Shown here: piece after piece, positions 37,274 to 49,639 of the stretch
Layout of the letters: each line of letters opens with the position of its first letter
Numbering within the stretch: position 1 is the first letter of the stretch
From: Spongilla lacustris
Taxonomy: Eukaryota; Porifera; Demospongiae; Spongillida; Spongillidae
NCBI GenBank assembly: GCA_949361645.1
Contig: OX442416.1
Coordinates: 9,448,129 to 9,512,128 of the forward strand
Length of the DNA stretch: 64,000 nucleotides
Direction: 5' to 3'
Notes under the pieces: model-generated
Database searches by the model: none
Seen by the model: only the letters and a program-made list of their open reading frames with translations
Told to the model about the DNA's origin: nothing
Program-made: the position numbers and the translations under genes

Positions 37274-38278
37274 CCTGTACTAGAAGCTCAAACGTATTCA
37301 TGGGTAAGTTGTGTACATGTTGATATGCACATGCACGTGATATCTAAAAAAATGTATTCACATTCATGCATGCATACATACACATAAGCGAATACATGTG
37401 TATGTATACAGTGTATAAGAATTAACGGACGCATGCACTACTTTTATATTATAACCCTTTGCACAGTTTCGATACGTCGTTAATATGACTGGAAAACCCA
37501 CACCGTCCAAATGTACTATACAAGAGATAACGGATATGAAGCTGAGATATCTGGAACTTCCTCCTGCAATGGACAATGTGTACTCGACGCTACAGCCAAA
37601 TTTGGATTATCAACAGGACGATGACAACCTCAGGGTAGTTAAGGCTGCCTCATGTTAAAAATCTTGTTTTCGTGTTGTTGACACATCATGTTTGTATTAC
37701 ATCATTATGACGTTATGCGGATCATTACTTACAGGGGGAGCTCGGAACAGTGGAAAGTAACACCTCGCAACAGTGGAAAATTACAGCGATTCATTGCATA
37801 TTTCGGGCGCAGTAATTGGATTGTATAAGTAAACGGTGGTCGCTGTTGCGTAATTGCTGTCATCCACAAAGCATTTTTAACTGCGTCATAATCAATGACG
37901 CAATAGCAATGTGGTCAAATCGCAAACCGCTATTGAGTAAAACACAGTCACATTGTGTCTATTTTTTTTAGCAATTACACAACTAGGACACCGCTTATAA
38001 GTTCAAAACCATGCATTGCCTTTCAATTTAAGCTTAAGAAACAAAAGAAGGAACACGTTCAAGGCAGTGTGTCACCACAATAAAATGTATGCATGCAACA
38101 CAATAAATCAATTGAAATGAAAATGGGTATTAATAATGTATAATGGTTGTACCATTTGGTGTTGTAAGCAAAAATGCCTACATTGTTGTACCAAATGCAC
38201 ATTTTAACACACATGCATGTACACACCTATGCACACAAATCACACTTGCGCACAAATCCAATACACAAACGCACACGT

Positions 38279-38570
<292 letters not shown>

Positions 38571-39090
38571 CATACCTGAGACCACACCAGGTTCAACAAC
38601 AACACACTGCAGATGTAGGTCTGCACTGAGTTCACATCACATAAGTATATGCTTGTAATTGTAGCGCACCTGTACCCTGTACACATGCAAAGCTGGGCAG
38701 TTTATAGATCAAGTCTAACAGACATTGGGTCCACATACCGCATGCTTAACTGATGCATTGGATTGGCCAGCAATTGGGTCAAATGCAGTAAGAGTAACCT
38801 TAACATCACCTGTCTGAGAGATACAATGTGGTCTGTGGACCACACAAGAAAGATATTCTTTTACCACCTATGCAGTTTTACAGTAAATGTCATGCTAATC
38901 TTTAAGCCACTAGAGTAAAACAACACTTACGATATTAGTATACCGCATGCATCAGACACTCCTCTTGTTGTTATGCATACATACACACAGAACAAAACTA
39001 CAAAATTTGCATGTGTTTTAACGCTTCAAACCTTCCCGCTACATGTAGTACCACCAACTTTGCAACAACAAGAGGAGGTAAAAAAAATCT

Positions 39091-39204
39091 TCCTTGTGTG
39101 GTCCACAGACCACATTGTATCGTTACTCTTACTGCATTTGACCCAATTGCTGACCGATTCAATGCATCAGTTGAGCATGCGGTATGTGGACCCAATGTCT
39201 GTTA
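39091..39204 (+). other. Possible captured exon inside the palindrome
   Basis: The plus strand reads VTLTAFDPIADRFNASVEHAVCGPNVC then a stop. The opposite arm (38730-38830, minus strand) preserves the same reading as GDVKVTLTAFDPIAGQSNAS and VKHAVCGPNVC, preceded by a plausible acceptor TCTCAG. Shared frame in both arms suggests a genuine former exon of an unrecognised, perhaps secreted, protein. The right arm lacks 21 bases after the acceptor. Confidence 0.35.
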
Positions 39205-39353
39205 GACTTGATTTAAACTGCCCAGCTTTGCTTGTGTACGGGGTACAGGTGCGCTACAATTACAAGCATATACTTATGTGATGTGAACTCAGTGCAGACC
39301 TACATCTGCAGTGTGTTGTTGTTGAACCTGGTGTGGTCTCAGGTACATGTATG

Positions 39354-39418
<65 letters not shown>
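39354..39418. repeat. (TG)n microsatellite
   Basis: About 32 TG units at the mirror position of the (AC)n run in the palindrome's left arm. Confidence 0.97.
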
Positions 39419-39419
<1 letters not shown>

Positions 39420-40004
39420 ATGTGTGTGTATGTGTGTGTGTGTGTGTGCATGTGTGCGTTTGTGTATTGGATTTGTGCGCAAGTGTGATTTGTGTGCATA
39501 AGTGTGTACATGCATATGCATGTGTGTTAAAATGTGCATTTGGTACAACAATGTAGGCATTTTTGCTTACGACACCAAATGGTACAACCATTATAAATTA
39601 ATACCCATTTTCATTTTAATTGATTTATTGTGTTGCATGCATACATTTTATCGTGGTGACACACCGCCTTGAACGTGTTCCTTCTTTTGTTACTTTTAAA
39701 GCTTAAATTGAAAGGCAATGCATGGTTTTGAACTTATAAGCGGTGTCCTACATGTAGTTGCGTAATTGCTAAAAAAAAAAAATAGACGCAATGTGACTGT
39801 GTTTTACTCAATAGCGGTTTGCGATTTGACCACATTGCTATTGCGTCATTGATGTTGATGCACGTTAAAAATGCTTTGCGGATGACAGCAATTACGCAAC
39901 AGCGACCAACATTTACTTATACAATCCAATTACTGCGCCCGAAATATGCAATGAATCGCTGTAATTTTCCACTGTTGCGAGGTGTTACTTTCCACTGTTC
40001 CGAG

Positions 40005-40042
<38 letters not shown>

Positions 40043-40940
40043 TGTATCGATCTCCCGTTAGCGTATGACGTAAACTTTTATACCTATTATGACCCTAGAT
40101 AGATACATGCATAGCATAACATTTGCTCCCAAACTAACGATTACCAAAAATTAACAGCAGCTGTCGAGCAACACTAATCAGCCGCCTGGTTTTTTTTATT
40201 AATAACCACTGTACTTGACCCGCGCATTAACGAACTTCTAAAACGCTGGGATAAAAACGCAGCTCGAAGGTAACTTTTTAATGCTGGGCAGGTTCCTCTA
40301 GGTTGATACTTATGGCTTATGACTGGGGTTTTCAATAACTGGACCGTGCATCGATTCTCATCCGATAGGTTGGAAGGCTTAAACGAAGCACAAGTTTGTT
40401 GCAAACCAACGACAACGCAGTGGTTCATCATGATGCCATTAGACACGACTGATACCAAGATTTGTTGACCACGTGCATACCCCACCGTTGAATCTTTCCC
40501 ACCAGTGGTACCGTGACTTAACGTGATTAAATTCCTTCACACCTTTCTATGGACATAAATAGGCCCCTCCTCTCACGCTGAGATCAGTCATCTTGTTGCT
40601 GTTGGGAAAGAAAAGCAGGTGAGAGCTGTATATATATATATATATATATATATACGTTAATGGCAAGTACGTTTAATAAATGCTAACTGTTTTCCTGGTC
40701 TAGCATGATCGATATCGATGCGCCGTTTTCCACTGAGAATTAACCTACAAGCTGCAGTACAATTGTATCACATAATTGGTATGTCCATTTTTTTTTACCC
40801 AATTGCAAAGTTGGTGCATCCGATTAAGCTTTATGTCGAACGCTGGCTATAGCGTTAGTGAAAAGTATCTTACTTAAGTTAATGTTGCTAGTAACGAACA
40901 ACTTGCATCCCCTACAAAGTAAACAGCCTACTCAGCACTA
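40043..40940. other. Intergenic, no gene recognised
   Basis: Holds a (TA)n stretch near 40630-40655 and a minus-strand 103-codon frame (40174-40485) without a recognisable domain. No gene is called. Confidence 0.35.
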
Positions 40941-40966
40941 CCCCCCCCCCCCCCCCCCCCCCCCCC

Positions 40967-41147
40967 AGTTGGGCGTAGCCCGACCTTCGCGTATTGGCGG
41001 AAGGTCGTCTATACCTACCCATCTGATAGCGTATGTGGGCTATTAACACACATGTGGGATATTATCACATATAGCCCACATACGGTACAAATCCAGGTAT
41101 AGGCTTGATACCCGACCTTCCACGCGAAGGTCGCACTACGCCCAACT
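40967..41147. mobile_element. Small inverted-repeat element (copy 2), between poly-C runs
   Basis: AGTTGGGCGTAGCCCGACCT at the left matches the inverse of AGGTCGCACTACGCCCAACT at the right, with an inner inverted pair GTATGTGGGCTAT/ATAGCCCACATAC. It is preceded by about 26 C and followed within four bases by about 37 C. Related to the copy at 5098-5303. Confidence 0.85.
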
Positions 41148-41148
41148 A

Positions 41149-41187
<39 letters not shown>

Positions 41188-41188
<1 letters not shown>

Positions 41189-43740
41189 CCCTCCCTAGTA
41201 CGGGCCAGGGCAGGGCGGGGATTTAAAATTGCATCATATCAAAGTATAGCTATCCGCGGTATGCTGCCAATAACTCCCTATCTAGGGGTCTGGGTTTGAC
41301 TATAGGTTTTGACGTGTTCAATCCATCCAGGTTGAGAATTAATTCGCGCCGCGGAAGAAGCTATAATATGCATGTATAATACGAGTAAGGCCCGAGCACG
41401 GGCATAGGCATACAATGCAAGCCGCGGAAGAAGCGGCCAAAACAGATCGATATCATGACTATAGTCTATAGCTCATGTCCCCGTTGACCTCTGGCCTTTT
41501 TGTTTATTTTAAAATGTGTCTGTTTTATGTGGAACCTCATGTACAAGGTACATCCATAGGACCATAGCACATGCTTATTGCTACAAGCTACGCGGTTGTG
41601 CCATCCAATTAAAGTATTCCCATCCAATTCTTTTGAACGGATTGCGACCAACGCTTATGAAATCGTTTTTGGTAGCAAGTATTTAGGGAAATTATAAGAT
41701 ATCTTCTACAGTAGCCTAGCCATACCCATCAATGAATAACTATAAGCGATAATTGATCGTGAATAATTTAATATAAGCGATATTTAATTTATATTGCGCT
41801 CATATCGCAATATAGACGATTAAAAATGAAGGTTATTTCGCGGAAACACTGGTTGTAGGGAAGATAACAAGGAATCTGATTCGTTCTGGAAGTGTTGTGC
41901 ATGTCATCGCAACACATCATATGTGTCGGATTCACGATATGGTCTACATATAGCCGATATCGCCTATGAGTAAAATATCGCGATATTGTATCGCGATATT
42001 TTTAAGCATATTCCATCGAGCAATTATTTATGAATAACCACACAATTTTCATGCACGTTGAGGCTGCGTTGTTGTGATGGCGACACAAGAACAAACACAT
42101 AAAATGCGGGAGGGCCCGGGGGGTGGGGAGGGGGGAAGAGACACTGTACATTGGTACATATACTGCATGGTATACATGAATAGAGTGTTGCCAAAATGGT
42201 ATAAGGAAGTATATAGCTATCTTAGCCTCGACTGTACCTTTACTGAGAAAGGGCTTGCTCCATGGCAAATTAAGAAATCATGCATGAAGTTACTTATACT
42301 CGACCGGCTGGATAAATACATTTTTTGTGGCATAATATCACATGCGGGAAAAGAATTTAAGAGGGGATTAAATCACTGCGTGCAAAATGATTTTATGGTC
42401 GTGTTGTAATTTTGCCACTATACTCGTGTTTAACAATATTATCTCCATAACCGTGAACTCTTACGTGACAATATTTCAGGAAATAATACATGTATAATAT
42501 GGTGAAAAATAGGTACTTAGTATAAGCGTTGGCGGTTACACGTTTAATACGGGCGGCTGATTTTTATTTCGATGGGGGCGGATAATTTACAGTATATATG
42601 TACGCAGCACCGCAGCGGAATTCGAATGTATGTGTGTGGCCCAACACTCGTTGCACCTGCTGAATGACTTTGCGAATATTTTCGTATTTCTCCGTCTATT
42701 CATCCGTCTATTTCCGTATATCCCATGTACGTTTGTATCTGGATATGACCAAAAAAATATCGCGATATATCGCATATCGCGATAAAAATATCGCGATATA
42801 TCGCATATCGCGATATATCGCGGCAGCCCTGGTCGGATTAACTTTAAGTGGTCAAACGACACGACCACAGAGGAAAAAGTCGAGTGCGTTCCTAAAGACG
42901 GGTGATCAGGCGGTATACAATAAGCAGAAGAGTGAATACGTTTGGGGACGATCAAGTGGAGAATCACCACTACAGCCGGACTACTTATAGGGGGAAGGGC
43001 ATGGTATTGCTGACGCTGTAGGAGGAAGTGGTACAACCAAAAAGTGGTCTATCACTTGTTTATTTGAAGAAGGAACTGTTCAAGTTTAGTCTAACTGCAT
43101 CAATTATGGCATAATCGTGCCATCTTTTTCAGGATGTTACAAGTCCTAGCTTTGCATTTTGTGCACTAGCTCAGTTCCAGAGCGTCATGAAGAAGGTTGT
43201 TTTGCAACATTATGTCCATGCACAATCCCTGCAATTTGATGATTTCACCCTTCAAAACATGTTCCTTGCATGGTATCGATACATGTACATCCACCATTGA
43301 TTTGCCCCAATGTTGTTGCCATGCCTATCATTGCATTATACATCAGGTTTAAGTAATTACAATTATACATGCTGCTAGCTGGGTATATAAGGAGAATTGG
43401 CCAGGGAATCGAATGTGTGGTTGATTACCCAGGAGCAAGATCAAAAGGAATTTCCTTCGGATGCAACTACATCAATTTTGTTTGGGGGTGTACAACCTGT
43501 CATTTGAAATGTTTCTACTAAATTCTGTGTTGGTTGCAGCAATGTTGCTACAAACACAATAGTCACCTTGCAAGATGTTAGCCACTAGCAAACATTGAAT
43601 AATTATATTCATTACATTCCAACAATATTTGATATCATTAAACTTACATGTACATTTAAACACAAAATCATTTATGGTGTTGGTATTGGCAGATATCTAT
43701 TTTCACATTTTCAGTGGTGAGAAAGGGTTAAATCCAGTTT
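41188..43740. other. Intergenic, ATCGCGAT-rich, no gene recognised
   Basis: Stretches near 41755-42002 and 42755-42830 are built of overlapping TATCGCGATA palindromes. A plus-strand frame near 42835-42985 (SGQTTRPQRKKSSAF) has no support as a gene. The remainder is featureless. Confidence 0.4.
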
Positions 43741-43755
43741 GTTTACAATGTACGC

Positions 43756-44177
43756 ATGTTTATTATTATTATTATTATTATTTATTATTATTATTAAATT
43801 GAATTGATACAGTACAAACATGACACAGACACATGATATGCACAAAACAAGTTGCTAGCCTACTGAAGCTCAGGAGGAGGTATGGACCTGGACAGGATCG
43901 CGGTGGCATTGGCCCTGACAAGATTCATGCTCAACCTCCCGTATAGCTCATGGATTACCACTGACTTTGACTTTCCCAATGATGTAGCCAAACGGGACCC
44001 AAGTGTAGAAAAGAAACCCCTAGCCATCAAACCCCATGCCCCATAAGACTCCGCAACAACCGGGACACATACCCAACCCAAATCAGCACACTTGCCTGTG
44101 TTGGCTTTAAGCTTTCTCTCCTCGGTAGCCTTAGCTGCTGCGCCAGCCGTCACTCCCGCTTCCAGAAGGGTAAGTGG

Positions 44178-44222
<45 letters not shown>
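43756..44222 (-). pseudogene. 5'-truncated RLE retrotransposon copy A (family 1)
   Basis: Bounded by ATT runs (43760-43797 and 44178-44222). The minus strand encodes only the end of the endonuclease region, LTLLEAGVTAGAAAKATEE to ILSRSIPPPELQ and stop (44179-43860). Conserved features GWVCVPVVAESYGAWG and YGRLSMNLVRANATAILSR identify the family. The catalytic part is missing. Confidence 0.88.
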
Positions 44223-44225
<3 letters not shown>

Positions 44226-44672
44226 TAAAAGATACACAATACAACACAGAAATTATTTCATACACAGGTACACTATTATATGAACATATATAGAGCTACA
44301 ATGTATAACAGGCTACATCATTATTCCTATGACTAATACACTGTATACAGTAACTAAACCAAATTGCATGCTCTGCTTAGAAGAGCTCTGGCATTGCACC
44401 TCACCAGTGTTACGTTTAGCCTCCCATAGATGTCTACCAAGAGCTTCGACTTCTGGTGTCCTATGCCAAAGGACAGGTGTGAGGCCAAATGGGAAAAAGC
44501 CTGCCTGGCTTCTAGACCCCAGTTCCCATAGCTCTCCACAGCAAGGGGGATGCATTTCCATCCAAGGGTATCACACTTGGGGTCATTCGCCTGGTGCTTC
44601 CTCTGCTCTGCCAGTAGTGCAGCTGTTACTGCAGAACAGATAATTATTTTTATAATAATAATTATTATTACA
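44223..44672 (-). pseudogene. 5'-truncated RLE retrotransposon copy B (family 1)
   Basis: The minus strand reads VTAALLAEQRKHQANDPKCD through GWKCIPLAVESYGNWG to LLSRACNLV and stop (about 44640-44354), followed by a 3' UTR running into the (ATT)n of copy A. The 5' side meets another AT-rich ATT run (44643-44672). Confidence 0.87.
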
Positions 44673-47150
44673 ATTACAAGTACACATATACACCACTTAA
44701 AAAACATGCAAAAATCAAAGTTAAACTCCACCCTCAGACCTGAAAAAGCCAGAACGTGAAAGTAAAGCTCGAGCATTTGCTCTCACCAGTGTTAGATTGA
44801 GACATTGGTAGATGGTAGTGATGGCCTTGGATTGGATGGCCAGATGGGATGCTAGCCGAGAAAAGGTGGACTGGGCTTCTGCACCCCAGCAACCATAAGT
44901 CTCAACTGCTAAAGGTATAGCAACCCATCCAAGCTCTGCACACTTGCGATCATTAAAACCATGCTTCCGAACTTCAGCTGCCATAGCTGCTGACCCTCTT
45001 GCAACTCCCGCTTCAGTTAAAGTAGTAAGATTAAGCGGTGAGGTTACAGTTAGGTCAAAAGCTGCTGGTTTGCCAATTATCCAGTTCTGTACAAGAATAT
45101 CAGCTGGACGACTGTGTCTTTTGTCTGCTCCTAAGCCACAACCTACTTCAAGCTTTCCCTTCAGACACGCTCGATGGCAGAACTGTGAAAAGGCATCCCT
45201 CAAGCTGTTGTGACGCAGAATGACATCCCCTCCACTTCTACATGTCACTGCATGGTGTCCTAGGGGGTCTAGCTGGTGTTCAGGACAGTATGGACAGCAA
45301 GAACCCAAAGATGTGTCCATTCCAAGCCACCACTTCAATGCAATCTGGAACTCATCAGGTTCAAGGTGAAGGTTAAGACCTACTGAAGAAATGACTGATA
45401 GCCAGGATGCAGCATGGCGTGAGGACACAGACAACATAGCAGCTGATCAAACTGATGGTTTTCCAACCTAGCTGAGAGATCCTTTTGGCTATAGCTAGAA
45501 TGAAGCAAAAGATCTCCTGAAATTGCATGCACTGGTGGGACTATACTGTTAAGAATACTGAATGACTCCAAGGCGTATTCATCAGATGGTATTAGAGACC
45601 CGGCCTTAATCAGTGATGCCAAATAAGCAGCTGGAGAATGGAGAGCAAGACTGCGAAGGCCAAGACCCCCCCCCCCCCCCCCCCCACCATTCTGTGTCAG
45701 CTGTATTGTCAGCTGTATCAATTAATTCCAGTGCATTCGGAAAAACGATGACGAACGTCAGCATCAAACAATGCTAACCCGTCAGAGATAAGTGAGGATG
45801 GAGTTGAACGGGCAAGATGAACTAATTTACAGTACCCTGCACACTGACGCAGGAGGAGGAGTGCAACTTGGGGGTCCAATGAGCCCACAGTAACCAACTG
45901 GGATAGCAACTTGGCAGCCTTAGCATGCCTTTGTGCTAAAAACTTTGCACAAAAGATGGGATCTCCTATTGGAGCTCCAAGAACATCAAAGTTTGGCTTG
46001 TGGGACACGTACATTTCTTGGGGAAAGTCTGTCAAGGCAGTGCAAGAGAACAGTTCACATTTGGCAGGGTTGATCCAGAGACCAAGAGCAGGACCAAGCA
46101 TCTGAATAAGAGTAACAACCTGTCTTGTTACAGACTTAGTACCAGAAAGAACTCCGTCACCTAGATACCATGAATTCAACATAGGTTGAGAGTATTCCGT
46201 ATCCTCAATGATCGTGCGGATGAGCTTGTATAGGACCAAGAAGAACAACAGTGGACCCAAGGGATCTCCTTGTTGAACTCCAAGTTCAGAACTTAACACT
46301 CCCATAGGGTGCCATAACATTGAGTGCTGCCCATAGCACCAGGAAACCCAGGGGAATAGTTCAGGGAAGTGAGTAGCACATTCCTCAAGGAGTGCCTGGC
46401 GAGATACCATGTTGAAGGCATTAGTTAAGTCAATCTTACACAACACAAAGTCATCATCATTCCAGTGATCTTGAACACATCGGCGCACTCCATGTATTAT
46501 CTTTTCAGCTCCTGCAGGACATGCCACACCAAGCTGAAATGGACCAAAAAATTCAGCTGCTTTGTCTTTTGAGAGGATACAGAGACACTTTCCTGTCAGT
46601 CTTCTCATTGCCTCCCCAACAGCAATAGGGCGCATGTCCAAGGGTAGATCCTCTTTATTCTTGATCAATGCTGTGAGTGAGCCACCAGCCGGTACCTGCA
46701 TGGATATTGGCATTGGAGCTTTGCCACTTGCCAAGATATTGACAACAACTCTAGGGGAACTACAGATGGAAATAGGCAAGTGTACCTCAGCAGCATCAAT
46801 CAGATGTTGTATGCGGAGTCCAGAGGGGCCACAAGCAGTATCCCTGGGGAATGAACGAAGAACTGGCATGATATTAAACTCGGGTGGCAGAGCAGTGTTC
46901 CCTGGAGGTAAAGTGATATCAGGTAGGGTAGGAATTGGGCCCTTTGGGTGTTTCTGCTGGAGCAAATTCCATGTCTCCGGAATGTTGGGGGCAATGCCTG
47001 AAGATGTAAAGACCTTGCATGCCTTCCCCAGTAACCCTTCTCTAGCCTTAGAAACTGTAGACTGAACCTTCTTATTTGTCTCCTTTGTTTGCTCCTTAGG
47101 TTTTTTGGAGTTGGGCTTCCGAACATGATCATATTATTATTATTATTGAA
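44673..47150 (-). pseudogene. Long but dead RLE retrotransposon copy C (family 1)
   Basis: This second-longest copy runs from an AAT stretch at 47133-47148 to a stop at 44721. An open frame to 45718 holds KACKVFTSSGIAPN, GPSGLRIQHLIDAAE, KIDLTNAFN (RT motif A) and GVQQGDPLGP. Motif C reads YLGDG where YxDD is required, so one catalytic Asp is lost. The frame is broken by a short tandem duplication and a G run (plus strand C, about 45667-45685). It resumes as LGLRSLALHSPAAYLASL and, after a further shift, CCPYCPEHQLDPLGHHAVTC and RPADILVQNW...AFDLTVTSP (endonuclease). It cannot encode active protein. Confidence 0.9.
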
Positions 47151-47179
47151 CATATACACATTATTACAGTAAACACAAT

Positions 47180-48660
47180 GTTATTAAACAAAAAACAATA
47201 CATTGGAACGGAGAAGTTGAGGAGACTCACATCCAGTTGCCATCGAACGGGACAGCAGAGCTCTGGCATACGCTCTAACTAGGACCAGGTTTAACCTGCC
47301 ATAGAGACCTGGGACTTGCAACAATTTGATCTAATTGCAAGGCATGCCACAAGTCGTGTAAAGGTTGGTCTGTGCTTCAGGACCCTAACAACCATAAACC
47401 TCAACTGCCAGACCACCCAAGCTCTGAGCACTTTGCGTCATTGCTGGCATGTTTCCTGTTTTCAGCCACCTGAGCAGTTGACCCACTTGTCACACTTGCT
47501 TCGTGTAGAGTAATTGGAGTAAGCGGTGATGTAACAGTTATGTCAAAAGCTGCAGGTTTTCCCAGAACCCAATTAGGAACAAGCACGTCAGCTGGCCTTG
47601 TACGTCGGGCATCATGTCCCAAACCACTTCCAACTTCCATTTGGCCACCAATACCAGCCTGCCTACAAGACTAAAAAAAAAACATCCCTGACCCTATTGT
47701 GGCAAGAGACCACATCGCCATTACATCGGCAAGTTAGTGCATGATGACCCAAGGGATCTAATGCCAAGGTAAGACAACAAGGGCATTTCTCCCCACTGAA
47801 TAGGTCAATCCCAAGCCACCATTTTATTGCAGTTTGGAACTCTGCAGATTCCAGATGTAGGTTGAGTCCAGGAGATGGCACAACTGAAAGCCACGAAGCA
47901 GCATGAGGTGATAATAGCCGTGCCCTGTTTGGCAGTGAAGAGGACTCAAAGAGTGCATGAAACTGACTATGTTTAATCCTACTAGAAAGATTTTTGGGTG
48001 AAGTCAGCAATTCATCAGTAGAAGTAACATCAGTTGGAGAAAACAGGCTATTAAAGCAATCTATTGATTGGAGAAGATGGTGGCTTGTGTTGGTTCCAGA
48101 GTCTGACACTGCAAAGGAAGCTACATATGCTGCTGCTGAATGCTGGGATAAGCTGCGAAGTCCAAGACCACCCCTACTCAAGCACAACTGGGCTTGTTGC
48201 CATGCTGTGTTGGGTGGGTCAATAGACAAGCAGTCAGAGAAACACTGGCGAACATCAATGTCAAAGAAATGCAAGCCCTCAGAAGCAAGAGAGGGAGGGG
48301 TGCATCTAGCAATATGAACAAATCTACAGAACCCTCCACATTGGCGAAGGAGTACCAAAGCAACTTGGGAATCAAGGGATCCGACTACCTTCAACAGAGC
48401 CAAGAATTTGGAAGCACCTGCTCTCTTCTCTGCAATAAACTTTGCACAGAAAATAGTGTCTCCAATCGGGGCCCCAAGAATTTCAAAGTTAAATGCGTTA
48501 CATTTTTTCATTTCTGATGGAAATGGTTGAAGGTCACAATCCCCATGGAGTTCACATTTCGAGGAGTTAATCACGAGACCTAGTGGTGGACCAAGATCTT
48601 GCACAACGGCTTGCTTTGAACCAGCAATAACGCCATCATCAATGTACCAGGCATGGAATT
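47180..48660 (-). pseudogene. 5'-truncated RLE retrotransposon copy D (family 1)
   Basis: Starting at an ATT run (48656-48682), the minus strand enters directly at RT motif C (AWYIDDGVIAG) and continues through LGPPLGLVINSSKCELHG, GGLGLRSLSQHSAAAY and CPCCLTLALDPLGHHALTC. A poly-T slip near 47673 shifts frame. The endonuclease block RPADVLVPNWVLGKPAAFDI follows, then further damage. Truncation exactly inside the RT domain next to the microsatellite is typical of incomplete reverse transcription. Confidence 0.9.
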
Positions 48661-48682
48661 ATTATTATTATTATTATTATTA

Positions 48683-48843
48683 GCGCCTTTCTGTGGCAAT
48701 CCAGAGAGGAAATTCCACCTCCGTCTTGGGAACATTAAGTTCCTTTGATGGTTTAGATGACTTTTAGTTCTGTGTGTGAGTGATCGAGTGTGTTAGTGTG
48801 CCAGTACATTGTATATGTTAGGTTGTGTTGTTGTTAGCCATAT

Positions 48844-48870
<27 letters not shown>
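48683..48870 (+). pseudogene. Very short 3' end of RLE retrotransposon family 2
   Basis: It begins in the C-terminal codons (VLGTLSSFDGLDDF and stop) and continues through the 3' UTR into (AATA)n. It is near-identical, in opposite orientation, to 52660-52830. Only about 185 bases were copied. Confidence 0.85.
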
Positions 48871-48876
<6 letters not shown>

Positions 48877-48934
48877 TAAAAAATAAATAAATAAAAAAAA
48901 TAAAAAATTATTATTATTATTATTATTTATTATT

Positions 48935-49560
48935 ATTATACAGCCTCCGGGATGTTTTTGTGGAGTTTTGCCACAGGGCCTGTCTAGGAGGTCAGGTAGA
49001 AGTGGGAAGTGGTCAAGGTCATGACAGGCTTAACTCTCGTCCTGCAGATGTCTTGGTTAAAAACTGGCACCTTGGCAAACCTGCTGCATTTGACCTCACC
49101 ATCACTTCTCCGCTTAATCCAACCACTTTGACGGAAGCGGGAGTGAAATGTGGGTCATCCGCTCAGGTTGCCGAGGTTAGGAAGCATGCTGCTAATGATG
49201 AGAAGTGTAAGGAGCTGGGTTGGGTATGTATTCCACTAGCTGTGGAGGCATATGGATGCTGGGGCATGGAAGCCCAGGAAACTTTTAAACGTCTGGCGGC
49301 TCGTTTAGCGATTCAAATGGGATGCGGCAGGTCGCAGGCTACCACCACAGTGTACCAGAGGCTGAGCCTTTCGCTCGTGAGAGCTAATGCAAGGGCATTG
49401 CTCTCCCGTGCAAGGGTTCATTTGGAGGAGGGGGATTGAGATGGGAGTGTGGATTTGTAGTTATAGGTGACTTTACTATAATTAAGGTGCATTTATTCAG
49501 ACCAGCATATGTATTAATTGTGTATGCACTTTAAATAATAATAATAATAATAAATTAGTG
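48935..49560 (+). pseudogene. 5'-truncated RLE retrotransposon copy G (family 1), plus strand
   Basis: After an ATT run, an intact plus-strand frame to 49439 carries EFCHRACLGGQVEVGSGQG, RPADVLVKNW with AFDLTITSP (endonuclease PD...D core), GWVCIPLAVEAYGCWG and LSLSLVRANARALLSRARV. The 3' UTR ends in (AAT)n near 49534-49552. It lacks RT and zinc knuckle. Confidence 0.9.
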
Positions 49561-49639
49561 ACAATATTAATAATAATTCTGTATGAGCATTTATTCCATT
49601 CGTGTATTGTCTTGTTTCATGTATTTCAATTATTATTAT

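Noticed and set aside
44943..45223. Plus-strand frames opposite the retrotransposon cluster (also 46562-47065 and 51485-52486)
   Set aside because: Antisense shadows of the RT/endonuclease frames.
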